Source: Centroberyx gerrardi (Eukaryota > Chordata > Actinopteri > Beryciformes > Berycidae). From it: a stretch of DNA of 64,000 nt. The translations under genes were made by a program, and so were the position numbers. Shown in pieces: positions 34,501 to 45,322 of the stretch. The DNA is taken from the NCBI RefSeq assembly GCF_048128805.1, contig NC_135997.1, positions 2,515,185-2,579,184 on the forward strand, in the 5' to 3' direction. The notes under the pieces are model-generated. The model was not told where the DNA came from, did not search any database, and saw only the letters and a program-made list of their open reading frames with translations. Positions within the stretch are counted from its first letter, which is position 1; each line of letters starts with the position of its first letter.

Positions 34501-35535
34501 ACTGGCCCCTTTTGAATTTGACTTGAATTTGACTACTTGATTTTGGGTTAGTGTGTAGTCAGGGTTGTCCTGAATACAACCATATCAGCCACTGTCAGAA
34601 CTTATGGAGCAATGTGTTTTTACAGCACCTCCAGTTTCAGAAAGGAAGCCATTTCAAGGTACAAATGTCGGGACTTTTAATTTGTAAATTCTCTAAAATG
34701 ATACAGTAAAAATGCTTGTTTTTGGGTTAGTGTGTAGTCAGGGTTATCCCAAAAAAAGTAATGTCCCTCACAATTTAGTGGGATGTTTTAATTTATAAGG
34801 GACACTGATAACATGCTTTACGCTTCCTGTGAATATAATCCAATTAATCGAATTTCCATATATGGTTTTATACCCTGTGTTAACACCTTATTTTGAAAAC
34901 GTAGTCACATGTGTACCCTTGCGCCAAGTGCGACGCAATTTGATAAATTGTATTGTATTTGGTGTGCTCGGGTAGAATAAAGATGTCATAGCCTCTCTTC
35001 AGGTAAGAGTTTCATACTGCAACACTTGTCTTTGGAAAGTGAGAAATCTGACAGAATAAAAGTCGCTAACTCTCCCTGTCAGCTCGCTCTGGGCCGTTTC
35101 AATGCATTTACCATAAAGGTGAGAATACGCGTGCACTCCAAATTTAGGGGCGGCTGGTTTGACCACGGAGTTGCGAGTGACGGCTAGCTTGACCGCAGTG
35201 CTTGAGAGGACAGTTGAAGTAAAAATAAAAACAAAAAACAAACAAACCGTTACCTCTTGTTGCCGTTTGGTGTTGCCCAAAACCCGCTCGAGCTTTGGGA
35301 CTTTTATTTTGAAGCTGTCGAACGACGTTCTGCACTCTATTTCCCGCTTCGGGGTCTTTATTTTGAAGTTCACGAGCGACATTCTCCCGGAAGTGTGTTC
35401 CATTATTATGTGTCCAGTTTCACTCTTCTCTCTGTGTCGGTTGGGATGAGGAGGATGAGGACTCCAGTCCATCATTTTTGAGTGATTTTTTCCCCCACGA
35501 TTTGGCGTGTAAATTCACCAACAAAAGTGTGAAAA
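31548..35535. promoter_or_regulatory. Divergent intergenic region between slc22a18 and hacd3
   Basis: The start codons of slc22a18 (minus) and hacd3 (plus) are about 4.0 kb apart, so both promoters must lie here. A small perfect hairpin (CCAAACACTACTTT and its complement, three-base loop) lies at about 32102-32132. The segment 35303-35385 contains two copies, 54 bp apart, of a TTTATTTTGAAG..CGA.CGAC.TTCT unit just upstream of hacd3. The bulk (32541-35193) is a long inverted repeat listed separately. No TATA box is evident. Confidence 0.5.
32541..35193. repeat. 2.65-kb long inverted repeat
   Basis: The left arm 32541-33257 and right arm 34536-35193 are inverted copies around a 1.28-kb spacer. 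The outer end GTCAAGCTAGCCGTC matches GACGGCTAGCTTGAC exactly. The match runs through phrases such as CCAGCCGCCCCTAAATTTGG and the TTATAAATTAAAACATCCCA block. A sub-unit containing CTAACCCAAAATCAAGC is present twice in each arm. Both arms encode the same short peptide (KPAAPKFGVHAYSHLYGK), which is just the shared DNA read in one frame. No transposase, terminal consensus or target duplication is recognised. It may be a fold-back-type DNA element or a local inverted duplication. Confidence 0.85.
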
Positions 35536-38500
35536 ATGCAAATCCTCACGCCACATGTGTACTGGGCTCAGCGGCACGGGGAGATTTATCTCCGGGTGGA
35601 ACTGAGCGATGCCAAGGTAAAAACATTCAGCATCCGTTAGCTAGTTTTAACCTCAGCTACAGTGACTTCCACTGTCCGTGTACTACACAAATATCAACCG
35701 CCGCCTGTAAATATCATTTTAAAACGCTGTGGCTGTAATTATTCTCCAATAGTGCTGTTTCTGTGGCTGAATAATGCTCCATATTGCTCTACAGTAGAAA
35801 GGTCCTACAATTAGCCTATGTAGTGATGTAATGGCAAATAAATAGCTGGGTAAACTATGACTTCTAATTTATGATCAACACAGTAACACAATAATAAACA
35901 AAAATCAGTTACATCTTCAGAAAAACACCAGTTTATGCCTTTTTCCCCTCCTTAAAAGACTCTATTCTCTTATAACTTCCATTATTTTGATGCAATGATT
36001 GATGCTAATTGATGCTATGGATTTAGCTTGTAAAGATTAATATCAGCCTCAAAATGTGGGTAAATTATTTCACAAAGAATCAGGAGGGTAAACTGACTTC
36101 AGGGGTTTCATCCTGTCCCTTCTTTAACTTAATGTTTCTGTGAGTGTCTTTGCTAGTAGCATTAGATAGAAGTTTCCTCATCTCAACATTTTCAGTTTCA
36201 GACTCCTCCAGCCTTATTACTCCAGCCACATATGTCAAATGTCTCATTAAAGATTCATGAAGTGTCATGGTAGTTGTGGGTCTTGTCTCTTAGCTGAATG
36301 GCTTAATGATAAGTGACACTGGCAGAAGGACGACACCTGTCATGTTGTGTATGTTCGTGGGCGTTGCAGTATTTGTAAAGGACATAACTTCCTTGTCATA
36401 GTTTGGTTAAGTGTGTGTGTGTGTCAGTGTGTGGCTGCCTGTGATGGCTGCCTTTATGTTTTTCAGAATCTAGACATCATCCTGCAAGAAAACACCCTTC
36501 AGTTCAAAGGTTGGTATTGAATTTTACAGTGTAATAATTTGTAGTAGTCAGAATATCTGCACAGCTTCAGAGTGAGTCTTTTCAGCAGGTACAAACGTGA
36601 AGCCTGTTGGATTTTTACACTTAAAACAATCCAACCAAGGGGGTATGAATGGTGAATTTCTGGGGTTGATGTGTACTATTTCTAACCAACAGTAATGATT
36701 CAGAAGACTATGCTGTGATTGGTTAATTGGACTAATGAAGCCGGTGTATCCACCTGTGTTGTGGTTCTTTTCTCCTGTGTGTTTGGTGTACGGCTCACTT
36801 TGCTCTGATGATGGTCTAAAGCCGAAAGCTCAGCAATAAAATACAGTGTAATTTATGCAATATGTGACAAATGAACATGTTAATGATCTAGGAACCCTTA
36901 AAGAGAAATTGCATAATTACACAGCGGCAATTACAAATATAACTTTACAGAGATATTCCACAAACTCTTAAGAACTGTCACATTATTCATTGGATCTGTT
37001 ATGAATGTTGTTTCTTCATTAAAGGGCAACGTTAAGCCTCATATTGATATAATCCTGATATTGATCCTCAGCACAGGGCCATGGAGCTAAAGGGGATAAT
37101 GAATACGAGTTCAGTTTGGAGTTCCTGGAGCCCGTGAGACCGGAGGTATTTCTCTTCTATTGATTTGATTGATTTTTTTGATTGATTTTTTGATTGATTG
37201 GTAGATTGAAATTGGTTGCTCTTGCTTCATTTTAATGAAATATATAGTTTAATGCACTTTATAGTTTAAGGTGAAAGTAAATAAAAGATAAAGATGAACA
37301 GTTATTAATTCTATTTATTTTCCACCACCAACAAACAAACTGGGCCCTGAAATGCAACGTACATCACCACTAGCTGTCTTTTTTATCAGTGTTAAATTAT
37401 TTTAGAGTGGATTTTTCCTTTAAGCAGAGCTAAAATTGAGGGGTTCGGGTTAGCAGCCGTAGCAGACTCTCAATATGTTTTAGCATACAAGGCTATTGGT
37501 TGTCACAAGCTGACAAAATGTACTTGAGTCACATTCATCTTTTAATCAGAGATACGAGGTTTACAGCAAAACAAACCATTTCCACACAGCTGCCTTAGTA
37601 CTTACTGGCTGCATGTCATCGTCTGAGGTGTTTCACGTTAATGAAACTGGCCGCTGTATCCTAAGTATAATTTTCTAAGACTGTACGTGTCCGTCATGGC
37701 GGCCCCCAGGTGAACCATAAGTCAACCCAGCGTCAGGTGGACATCAAAGTCAGGAAGCAGGAGCAGCGCTGGTGGGACCGGCTGACGCTGCAGGAGAAGA
37801 AGCCTCTGTTTCTGGCCCCTGACTTCGACCGCTGGCTGGACGAGTCCGACGCCGAGATGGAGCTTCAGGCTAAGGTGGGAACCTTTGGGGCCGGGACCTC
37901 GGACATGGAGTAAGCCTGGTACTAGACTAAGGCGGAGATCTCCATTAGTATAGGGCTTTTAGTGTAGGACTAGGCTTAATCCATGTCAGAGCAACCAGCC
38001 TGAAAAATACTAATGCATCTAAACGGGTTTAAATCCACGATGAAGAAATGGTGAAGCTGTGTTCTCTAAATGTAGTGTAGTTAAAAAGTGCGCCATACTA
38101 GCATTTTTACTGTACTTGTGACTTGACTAAATTATTGAATATTAAAGCTGCAATAAGCGAAATTTTCTGACCACTAGAGGATGAACACATCCGTTTCAGG
38201 ATTGGTTATAAGATCTGTTATCGCTTATTGCAGGTGTAGTGTGCCTTTTGTATACATGATATTCACATAGTGTAAACAACTACGCATCAGGCACTTTGGG
38301 GTTCTTTTTTAAAATTACCAAATAAAATGAATCAGTCAAGTCAACAGCTGTGGGTCTAACAAAGCATGCGACCTGTCATTACTCACGTTCAGCTTCTCAG
38401 AACTTTTAATGAAAGTGATGATGGTTAGATATACTGTAGAACATGTTTGGTGTTTGCAGAGTGAGATAGTGACAGTGTGTTTTATTTCAGGAGGAGGAGA

Positions 38501-40115
38501 GGATAAACAAGATCAGCGTGGAGTCGAGAGTTCGTAAAGACCGTGAGTAGCACCAAGCTCTGCAACTGACAACGTTCAGAAACTCTCACATGAATATTTT
38601 TAGAAATCTTGTAGAGACAATTTTGCTGGAGTCTCATTTGCATCAATTGATTTTGTCTTGTTTTCCACTTGTCTTCTGTTTCTCAGCCTACCTCGGTCTG
38701 AAGAAAGGCTACTTGTTTATGTACAACCTGGTTCAGTTCCTGGGATTCTCCTGGATCTTCGTCAACATGACCGTTCGACTTTTCATACTGGGTCAAGGTT
38801 TGTGAGAAACGCTCTGTGTGAAACATTGTAGTTGTATTACAAATCTGAAAATCAAGTCATCAAGTCATTAAGATGAATTGGCAACAGCTTAATTAAAATT
38901 GATGCCTATAACTAGGAGAATAAAGCTAGAAGGAAGGTTTGGGATAGTCTGTAGTTTGTAGTTTTAACTTCAATAGTTTGTTAGAGGGCTGTCATGGAAA
39001 TGCAGGCTCTAACTCACTGTGTGTTTGATGGTCGTACGAACCTCAGTGGAGTTTCAGCTGAAGTAGTTGTGATGAAATTTCATTTTGGGGTGAACTATTC
39101 CTTTAAGGTTAACACTCAGCTCTATAGGAAATGCTATATAGTGCCATAGAGTTCAGAGCATGAGATTACTTGCACTGGACATGAATAGTGTCACCGTTAA
39201 AAAAAAATAAATGACGCAAAAATGAACTGGATGATATTTCCTTTCCTTTTTTTTTTTTTTTTTTTACCAACGTAGTCTCCAGCAGATTGCTTTTTTCCTC
39301 TCGCTGAGTAAAAATGAAAACATCTTCAAGGCTTACAATAAATACAATCAGCTCCAGTTTAAACTATGGTACAAAATACCAAAAAGTCCTAAGACCTGCA
39401 TCTATATAATATATCACACAAAGCTAGGTAATACTGTCAACAAAAGAACTCCACTCCAAACAGAATTAGTAAACTGTTGAATAAAGGACCAAAAAAGGGA
39501 TTAAAAACAGGAAGAAAACTACAACAATAGTTCCCATTGTTTGCTTTTGCATTTTACGCACAAAACACTTGACTATCTCTCACAACAACTTTGGGATGAA
39601 TGGATGAAAGGAGAGCACAATGAGCAGCACCATGCAGCGAAATGAAACGAACAGTAAACACAGAGAGAAAAGCCTGAGTGTTTGTTTCTGAGGAGCTATT
39701 CATAGATTCATGGGCACATTTGAATAGGAGAAAGAGGAACAGGACTAAACAACATGGATTTGTTTTGCAAATGATTATGGATAGTGGCTCATGCAGCGTG
39801 CCATTTAATTATGTCTGTCTGTTTCTCTCTCTGTCTCTCACTCTCTTTCTCTCTCGCTCTTTGTCTTTCTCTCTCTCACTCTTTGTTTTTTCTCTGTGTC
39901 TGTCTCTCTCTCTCACTTTTTGTCTTTCTTTTTCTGTGTCTGTCTCTCTCTCTGCCCCCCTCTCCTCCCTCCCTCTCTCTGTCTCTCTCTCTCTTACTCT
40001 TTGTCTTTCTCTTTCTGTCTCTCTCTCTCCTTCTACCTCCCTCCCTCCCTCTCTCTCCTCCCTCCCTCCCTTATCTCTGTCTTTCTCTCTCTGTCTCTCT
40101 CTCACTCTTTGTCTT

Positions 40116-40149
<34 letters not shown>

Positions 40150-40355
40150 ACTTTTTGTCTTTCTCTTCCTGTCTGTCTGTCTCTCTCTCTGCCCCCCCTC
40201 TCCTCCCTCCCTCTCTCTGTCTCTCTCTCTCTTACTCTTTGTCTTTCTCTTGCTGTGTCTCTCTCTCTCCTTCTACCTCCCTCCCTCCCTCTCTCTCCTC
40301 CCTCCCTCCCTTATCTCTGTCTTTCTCTCTCTGTCTCTCTCTCACTCTTTGTCTT

Positions 40356-40401
<46 letters not shown>

Positions 40402-40571
40402 ACACTTTTTGTCTTTCTCTTTCTGTCTGTCTCTCTCTGCCCCCCTCCCTCTCTCTCTGTCTCTCTCTCTCTTACTCTTTGTCTTTCTCTTTCTGTCTCT
40501 CTCTCCTTCTCCCTCCCTCTCTTTTTCTCTCTCCTCCCTCCCTCCCTTATCTCTGTCTCTCTCTCACTCTT

Positions 40572-40613
<42 letters not shown>

Positions 40614-43600
40614 ATTCAATTCAGTATGCTTTATTGGCATGAATGTCATAACAACAAAATTGCCAAAGCGTCTCAGAACAGTCAACTAACAAACAACTAA
40701 CTCTTTCAATTCAATTTGCTTTATTGGCATGAAAGTTTACAAACAATGTTGCCAAAGCATTAAGGTACAGAGTGTGCGTGTGTGTGCTGGATTAACACTC
40801 CATCATTATGATGACTATCAATAGTCCCAACAGTTTAACAATAAATAATCTCTCTCTGTCTCTCTCTCTGTCTTTCTCTCTCTCTCACTCTTTGTCTCTC
40901 TCTCTCTCTCCTCAGATTCGTTCTATGACACTTTCCACACCATGGCTGATATGATGTATTTCTGTCAGATGATGGCGGTGGTTGAGGTCATTAACCCTTT
41001 GTTGGGCCTGGTTAAGACTGGATTTTTTCCAGCTATGATACAGGTAATACTACAATCTTAATGGTAACACTTTACATTACGGTTCACTAGTTAATGTTTA
41101 ATTACTGTATGTAGTTAATTTATCACCACTAATTGATATATTGGTTAGCCACTCACCACCTCTCTAATATGTTAATAAGTGATTAAGCACTTATTAATGA
41201 ATTTAGAACATTGTTTACTGACAGTTTAATTTATCATTATGTCACAATTTATGTTTCATTACCTCTCTGGTAAACACTGGTAATTAAAAAAAAAAAAAAA
41301 AAAAAGTAAATCAGTGATAGCATTATTGGTTGGAATTTTTATTTTTATGTGCGCCTACTGGTACAATATGAGGAGGTAAACACTAAAAATACACAGTTTT
41401 CCTGAAGTAAAAGGTAAAGTAACTGGGACTTTGATATAAAAATACGAGAAAATAAAGTATGGGCTAAAGTTTTGGCATATATTGCTAAATAGGTGTACTC
41501 AATGATATGGAGAATTGGCTAACAAGGTGAAAAGGTATTTTTTTATTTCATTGTCACTTTGATTTACATTTCACCCTGCTCCATCGCTCAGTCTGAAACT
41601 GCCGTTCCTTTTAATGATGGCAGCAAAGGGTTAATTGAATTCACCAGTAACTGAGTCTCAACTAACCAATCAGAGAATCTTAATTGACCAATCAGAAGCT
41701 CTACTTTTCCCTCCTGACTTTAACCAACTCTGTCTTTCTAAGAGGATGTTGATGAGCAGTCAGAATTTTACTCTGCCATCCCTTGAAATATTACTACTAG
41801 TACTACTGCTACTAGTGCTACTGGTGATACTACTACTAATAATTATAATTATAAACATATAGACACAAGATCCGAGTTGATGGCATTTGTAGTTTTAGGA
41901 AAATACAGAACCGTGGAAGTCCAATCAGTGTTGTAGCACCAAAAAATAAAAAAAATCACCAAAAATTGCCCAATCGCCACCCCACCCCCCCTCAACAAAC
42001 AAAAAACAGATCTTAATTTCACTCATTTAATGTATTCTATTTGTGTGTCCAGTTTTATGCTTTATGGTAAAGTGCGTGATCAGTTCAGCCCCTTTCTGGC
42101 TCTAACCTGCAGGACTATCATGTCCAGACAGTGTGACCAGTTGTTGTGTAGAAGAAAGAGAGTTCATCATGATGGTGGTTGAAGTTTTAATCTCAGCACA
42201 GCGTTAACATGTGACCTCTTTATGTTCCAGGTCTCAGGAAGGAACGTCATTCTGTTCGTCATCTTCGGCAGCCTGGAGGATATGCAGAACAAGCCTGTCG
42301 TCTTCTTCGTGTTTTACCTGTGGAGCACCATCGAGATCTTCAGGTGAGATCAGCTCGCTCTCCCCGGCCCTCTGGGTGGACGGTGATGTCACAACCTGCA
42401 GCGTCTACTGTATCATCAGCAGGCTTGGGCCGATATTCAATAATATCGAATATCGATATTATCGCTATTCAGTAATATCGAATATCACAACACTTTCCAC
42501 GGTATAGAATATCTTATGTACCTATAATCTACTAGTGTTAGGATAGTAAAAAAAAAACAAAATAATCCTAGTTGTAGTGAAAAATATGTCTTTTTATTTC
42601 TAGTGGGTTCAGTTCCCCTTTCCACTATCAGCCTGTTAATTTTTGGATATCGCCCAAGCCTAAACATCGGTCTCTCCTTCTCTACACTAGGTATCCGTTC
42701 TACATGCTGGCCTGCATCGACACAGAGTGGAAGCTGTTAACCTGGCTGAGGTACAGCATCTGGATCCCTCTGTACCCACTGGGGGTCGTAGCTGAAGGTT
42801 CGTGTTCTCCTGGTAGAAACTGTAGCTCAGGACCGCTGACTAGGGTCGGGTTCTGTTCCGGGAACCGTAACAGAACCCGACCCTAGTCGAACCCTGATGG
42901 GACGTCAGTAACAGGAAAATGAAAGGAAATGCATACAGATCTAGAGAATATTGCACTGGGTTCCAGAGTATAAACAGGTATGAACTGATGCTAACCGTGT
43001 GTCGTCCCGTGTGTGTTTCCAGCGGTGGCTGTGATCCAGTCCCTGCCCATCTTTGACGAGACCCGTCTGTACAGCGTCCCGCTCCCCGAAGCCTTGGGCC
43101 GGTCGCTCAGCTTCTCCTACACCCTGCAGCTCTACCTGGTGCTCATGTTCCTGGGTGAGGCGTCTGCTCACACACCATCACCCGCTCTAAAGCCCTGTTC
43201 GCACCGGACGAGTTTTACCTCGGGACATGTAGTGATTTGTGATAATTGCGGAGACCGTCGATGTTATTATTCCCGTACTATTAGTAACAATTACACCGCA
43301 AATTATCTTCCATATTTCGGCGAAGACGTGGGTCGTCTGATAATATTCCGCCCGTGTGAATCAGCATCTCAGTAATTTAAGGGGGTGTAATCAGTTTTTC
43401 ACCTGTGTTCTTTTGTTTTTGTTTGGTTTTTGCGCCTTCTTTCCGACTCTCTGTTCATGAACTATGGAGGCTGTAGTGGAAACTGTGCAGGAGAGTTTCG
43501 ACAGCATTTTGGGCGCCAATTCAGTGACAAGCAGCTAATGATGGAAACTCCTCAACTACAAGAGGTCACCAGATAATTCTAGTCCTGTGTGAATAGGCTA

Positions 43601-45177
43601 TTACCCACCTTCTCTGTCTCTTCCTTTCTCTCTCATCCCTTGAGACAATACTTAAAAGGAAGGACACTTACCAAGAAATGTCAAGTACCAATCAGGTAAA
43701 AATAAATGTGGAGGCTGTCATACTGGAGAGCTCATTTGATTAAGAAACAAGCACAGATCCTGTACAGACCCACGGAGTGTGTGCTCAATTCAATGCACTG
43801 AATAATTACGACTCGGTTATCGGTAATTCCACTAACGTTACTTGGATACCACAGGTAATAACATTACTTAAAGTTAAAGTTTCTAGGGCAACGGAAGACG
43901 TGGATGTATGTAAATTAACGGCAGAGTGGGGCTCACTGTGGGAGCGACACGTTTATCGGTTAAATTACCTATTCCACCACCGTCACAGACCACAGGTAAT
44001 AATGTTACCGACCGTTAAGGTTCGCAGGACAGCAGAAGATGTGGATGTCTGTAAATAGACGGCGAAGAGTGTGGCTCTGTGTGAGATCCAATATGGCATT
44101 ATAGGGCTGGACGATATGGTTGGAAAATCAATATCATGATAATCATAAGGATTTTTCTCGATATCAGTATATATCACGATATGGTTCATGTATGCAAAAT
44201 CACGTTAAATAATCAAATTAATGTTCATCTCATTGAACCGAATGGTAATGTTAGGTGTGATGTCAAACAAAACTGAAATTTTCAAATAATATTCCTACCA
44301 GACCTCATTTTATCAGAGTTTTTAAGTAAAATTTGCTTGTCATCATCAATTTAGACAGCAGAAATGTGTCACGATATTAAAATATCTTCATATCATCACG
44401 ATATGATTCCACTGAAAGATGATAAATGATAATATTGAATTATCGTCCAGCCCTATGGCATCATCAGTATGGGACTCAGTGTGGGATTTAGCCCAGAGGC
44501 GAGAGGCCATCTCTTAGTCAGAGACGCCCTCTAGAGGCCATCTGACGAAGCGACATCTCACGAAGTGCACCATGGGAAAAACACGGTCTTTCTTTGTGAT
44601 ACAGTGTCTCTCTTGAGCGTTGTTCACACAGGACTAATATTACCTGGAGAGTCAGTGATGTCAATCCCGTTCAAATCTGCCAGGCCTGTAATTTGTAAAG
44701 TAAAAATTCCAGCACAAATTACAGAGGTCCCCCAACAACAGTAATAATCCCGTGCGGTTTGAACTCGAATTTTTGTGACAATTTGTTTTTGGCGCGCAAT
44801 TTCTTTTTCCTCTCCTTCTCGTAGATGCACTATTTGAAAATAAAACGAAGGCACTGGTGGAATCTATAAAGGAACGTTTTGAACGCATGTTTGGCGCAAA
44901 CTCAGTGAATTTCATGATGCTGAGCGAATGCAGAGGTTAGGGAGAAATTCATGAACTACGTCAGGTCCCAACATAATACCAGTCCTGTGTGAATAGTAGG
45001 GCTTTGGTTTGTTCGGTTGCAGAGACAATAACATGACATGACATGACAATGAGTTTAACTATAAATGACAGTGAGTTTCTGCCCCCCCCCCCCCCCCCAG
45101 GTCTCTTCATCAATTTCCGACACCTCTACAAGCAGAGGAGGAGACGATTCCGCTCAAGGAAACGGAAAGTCAACTAA
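35536..45177 (+). CDS. hacd3: Very-long-chain (3R)-3-hydroxyacyl-CoA dehydratase 3, complete
   Basis: It performs the third step of very-long-chain fatty acid elongation in the ER membrane, and family members also bind Rac1/HSP90 partners. Exons: 35536-35616, 36467-36509, 37072-37145, 37710-37874, 38491-38542, 38687-38797, 40916-41043, 42231-42343, 42691-42797, 43023-43154, 45101-45177. All phases agree and total 360 aa (about 362 in human as I recall). The start is the first ATG after an in-frame TGA at 35530. A CS/p23-like domain (PHVYWAQRH.. to about residue 88) is followed by LFLAPDFDRWLDESDAEMEL, a charged coiled segment and a multi-pass PTPLA domain from GYLFMYNLVQFLGFSWIFVN onward. The presumed catalytic Tyr284 and Glu291 sit in WIPLYPLGVVAE. 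The C-terminus KRKVN fits a KxKxx ER-retrieval signal. Confidence 0.96.
38147..38234. mobile_element. 88-bp MITE in hacd3 intron 4
   Basis: The ends GCTGCAATAAGCGA and TCGCTTATTGCAGG are inverted repeats. The element is very short and non-coding. Confidence 0.65.
39822..40610 (+). repeat. 0.8-kb polypyrimidine block with about 240-bp higher-order repeats
   Basis: The plus strand is almost purely C/T (CTCT, CTGT and CCTCCCTC words) in hacd3 intron 6. A unit beginning TCTGCCCCCCT recurs at 39951, 40188 and 40436, so about 240 bp is tandemly repeated, with TTATCTCTGTCTTTC and ACTCTTTGTCTTTC landmarks in each copy. Further CT sequence continues at 40848-40910 up to the acceptor of exon 7. The long Ser/Leu open frames here in every phase are artefacts of the repeat. 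Confidence 0.9.
40611..40790 (+). repeat. Dispersed repeat, two tandem pieces (TTCAATTCAATT..TTTATTGGCATGA)
   Basis: The phrase 'CAATTCA..GCTTTATTGGCATGAA' followed by 'TTGCCAAAGC' occurs twice in tandem (40611-40672 and 40707-40763). This is a familiar fish interspersed tail motif. It is non-coding. Confidence 0.6.
41063..41225. repeat. AT-rich repeat starting GGTAACACTTTACATTA
   Basis: The start resembles the termini of the palindromic MITEs at 7696 and 10848, but the body differs ('GTTAATAAGTGATTAAGCAC'). It may be a related family member or a solo end in hacd3 intron 7. Confidence 0.45.
42421..42661. mobile_element. 241-bp TIR element in hacd3 intron 8
   Basis: The left end AGGCTTGGGCCGATATT is matched by ATATCGCCCAAGCCT at the right end. 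Inner AT-rich 'AATATCGAATATC' repeats follow. It is probably hAT-type by analogy with 44102-44455. No clear target duplication is seen. Confidence 0.75.
42838..42888. repeat. Perfect 20-bp stem hairpin in hacd3 intron 9
   Basis: GACTAGGGTCGGGTTCTGTT (42838-42857) and its exact reverse complement (42869-42888) are separated by an 11-base loop. It starts 41 bp after the exon 9 donor. The stem is GC-rich and would be very stable in RNA. Confidence 0.85.
43196..43602. mobile_element. Non-autonomous TIR element, copy 1, in hacd3 intron 10
   Basis: The left end GTTCGCACCGGACGAGTTTTA and right end ATTCTAGTCCTGTGTGAATA are imperfect inverted repeats. It is homologous to 44621-44996: both contain 'GGCGC.AA.TCAGTGA' preceded by a 'GAACTGTGCAGGAGAGTTT'-like stretch. 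It is non-coding. Confidence 0.65.
43849..44085 (+). repeat. 141-bp tandem duplication in hacd3 intron 10
   Basis: The phrase CCACAGGTAATAA..GTTA at 43849 recurs at 43990, and 'GAAGACGTGGATGTATGTAAAT' at about 43896 recurs as 'GAAGATGTGGATGTCTGTAAAT'. The two diverged copies give the 93-codon open frame here its internal repeat. Its own origin is unknown. Confidence 0.65.
44102..44455. mobile_element. hAT-type MITE with 8-bp target duplication
   Basis: The ends are TAGGGCTGGACGATATGGTT and AATTATCGTCCAGCCCTA. The flanks TGGCATTA (44094-44101) and TGGCATCA (44456-44463) agree at 7 of 8 positions, as expected for a decayed hAT target duplication. 'ATCACGATAT' words are inverted in the interior. 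It is non-coding. Confidence 0.8.
44621..44996. mobile_element. Non-autonomous TIR element, copy 2, in hacd3 intron 10
   Basis: GTTCACACAGGACTAATATT at the left end is inverted as AATACCAGTCCTGTGTGAAT at the right end. It is homologous to 43196-43602, so the same family hit one intron twice within 1.5 kb. Confidence 0.7.
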
Positions 45178-45288
45178 AGGAATCGGCCCGTTCATTCTGC
45201 ACACACCCTGAAATCCCATCGACTTAAAGATAAAAAAAAAACCTCTTTCCTTTTCCTGTTACTGCTGGCTGCCTTCTCTCCTCTCCCT

Positions 45289-45322
<34 letters not shown>

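Noticed and set aside
34999..35475. 158-codon minus frame and its 97-codon counterpart at 32454-32747
   Set aside because: The shared peptide reflects the inverted-repeat DNA. Neither has a recognised domain, and the outer parts differ.
39678..40700. 340-, 301- and 248-codon overlapping open frames
   Set aside because: All are translations of a CT-rich simple repeat in an intron; every phase is open because the tract lacks A and G.
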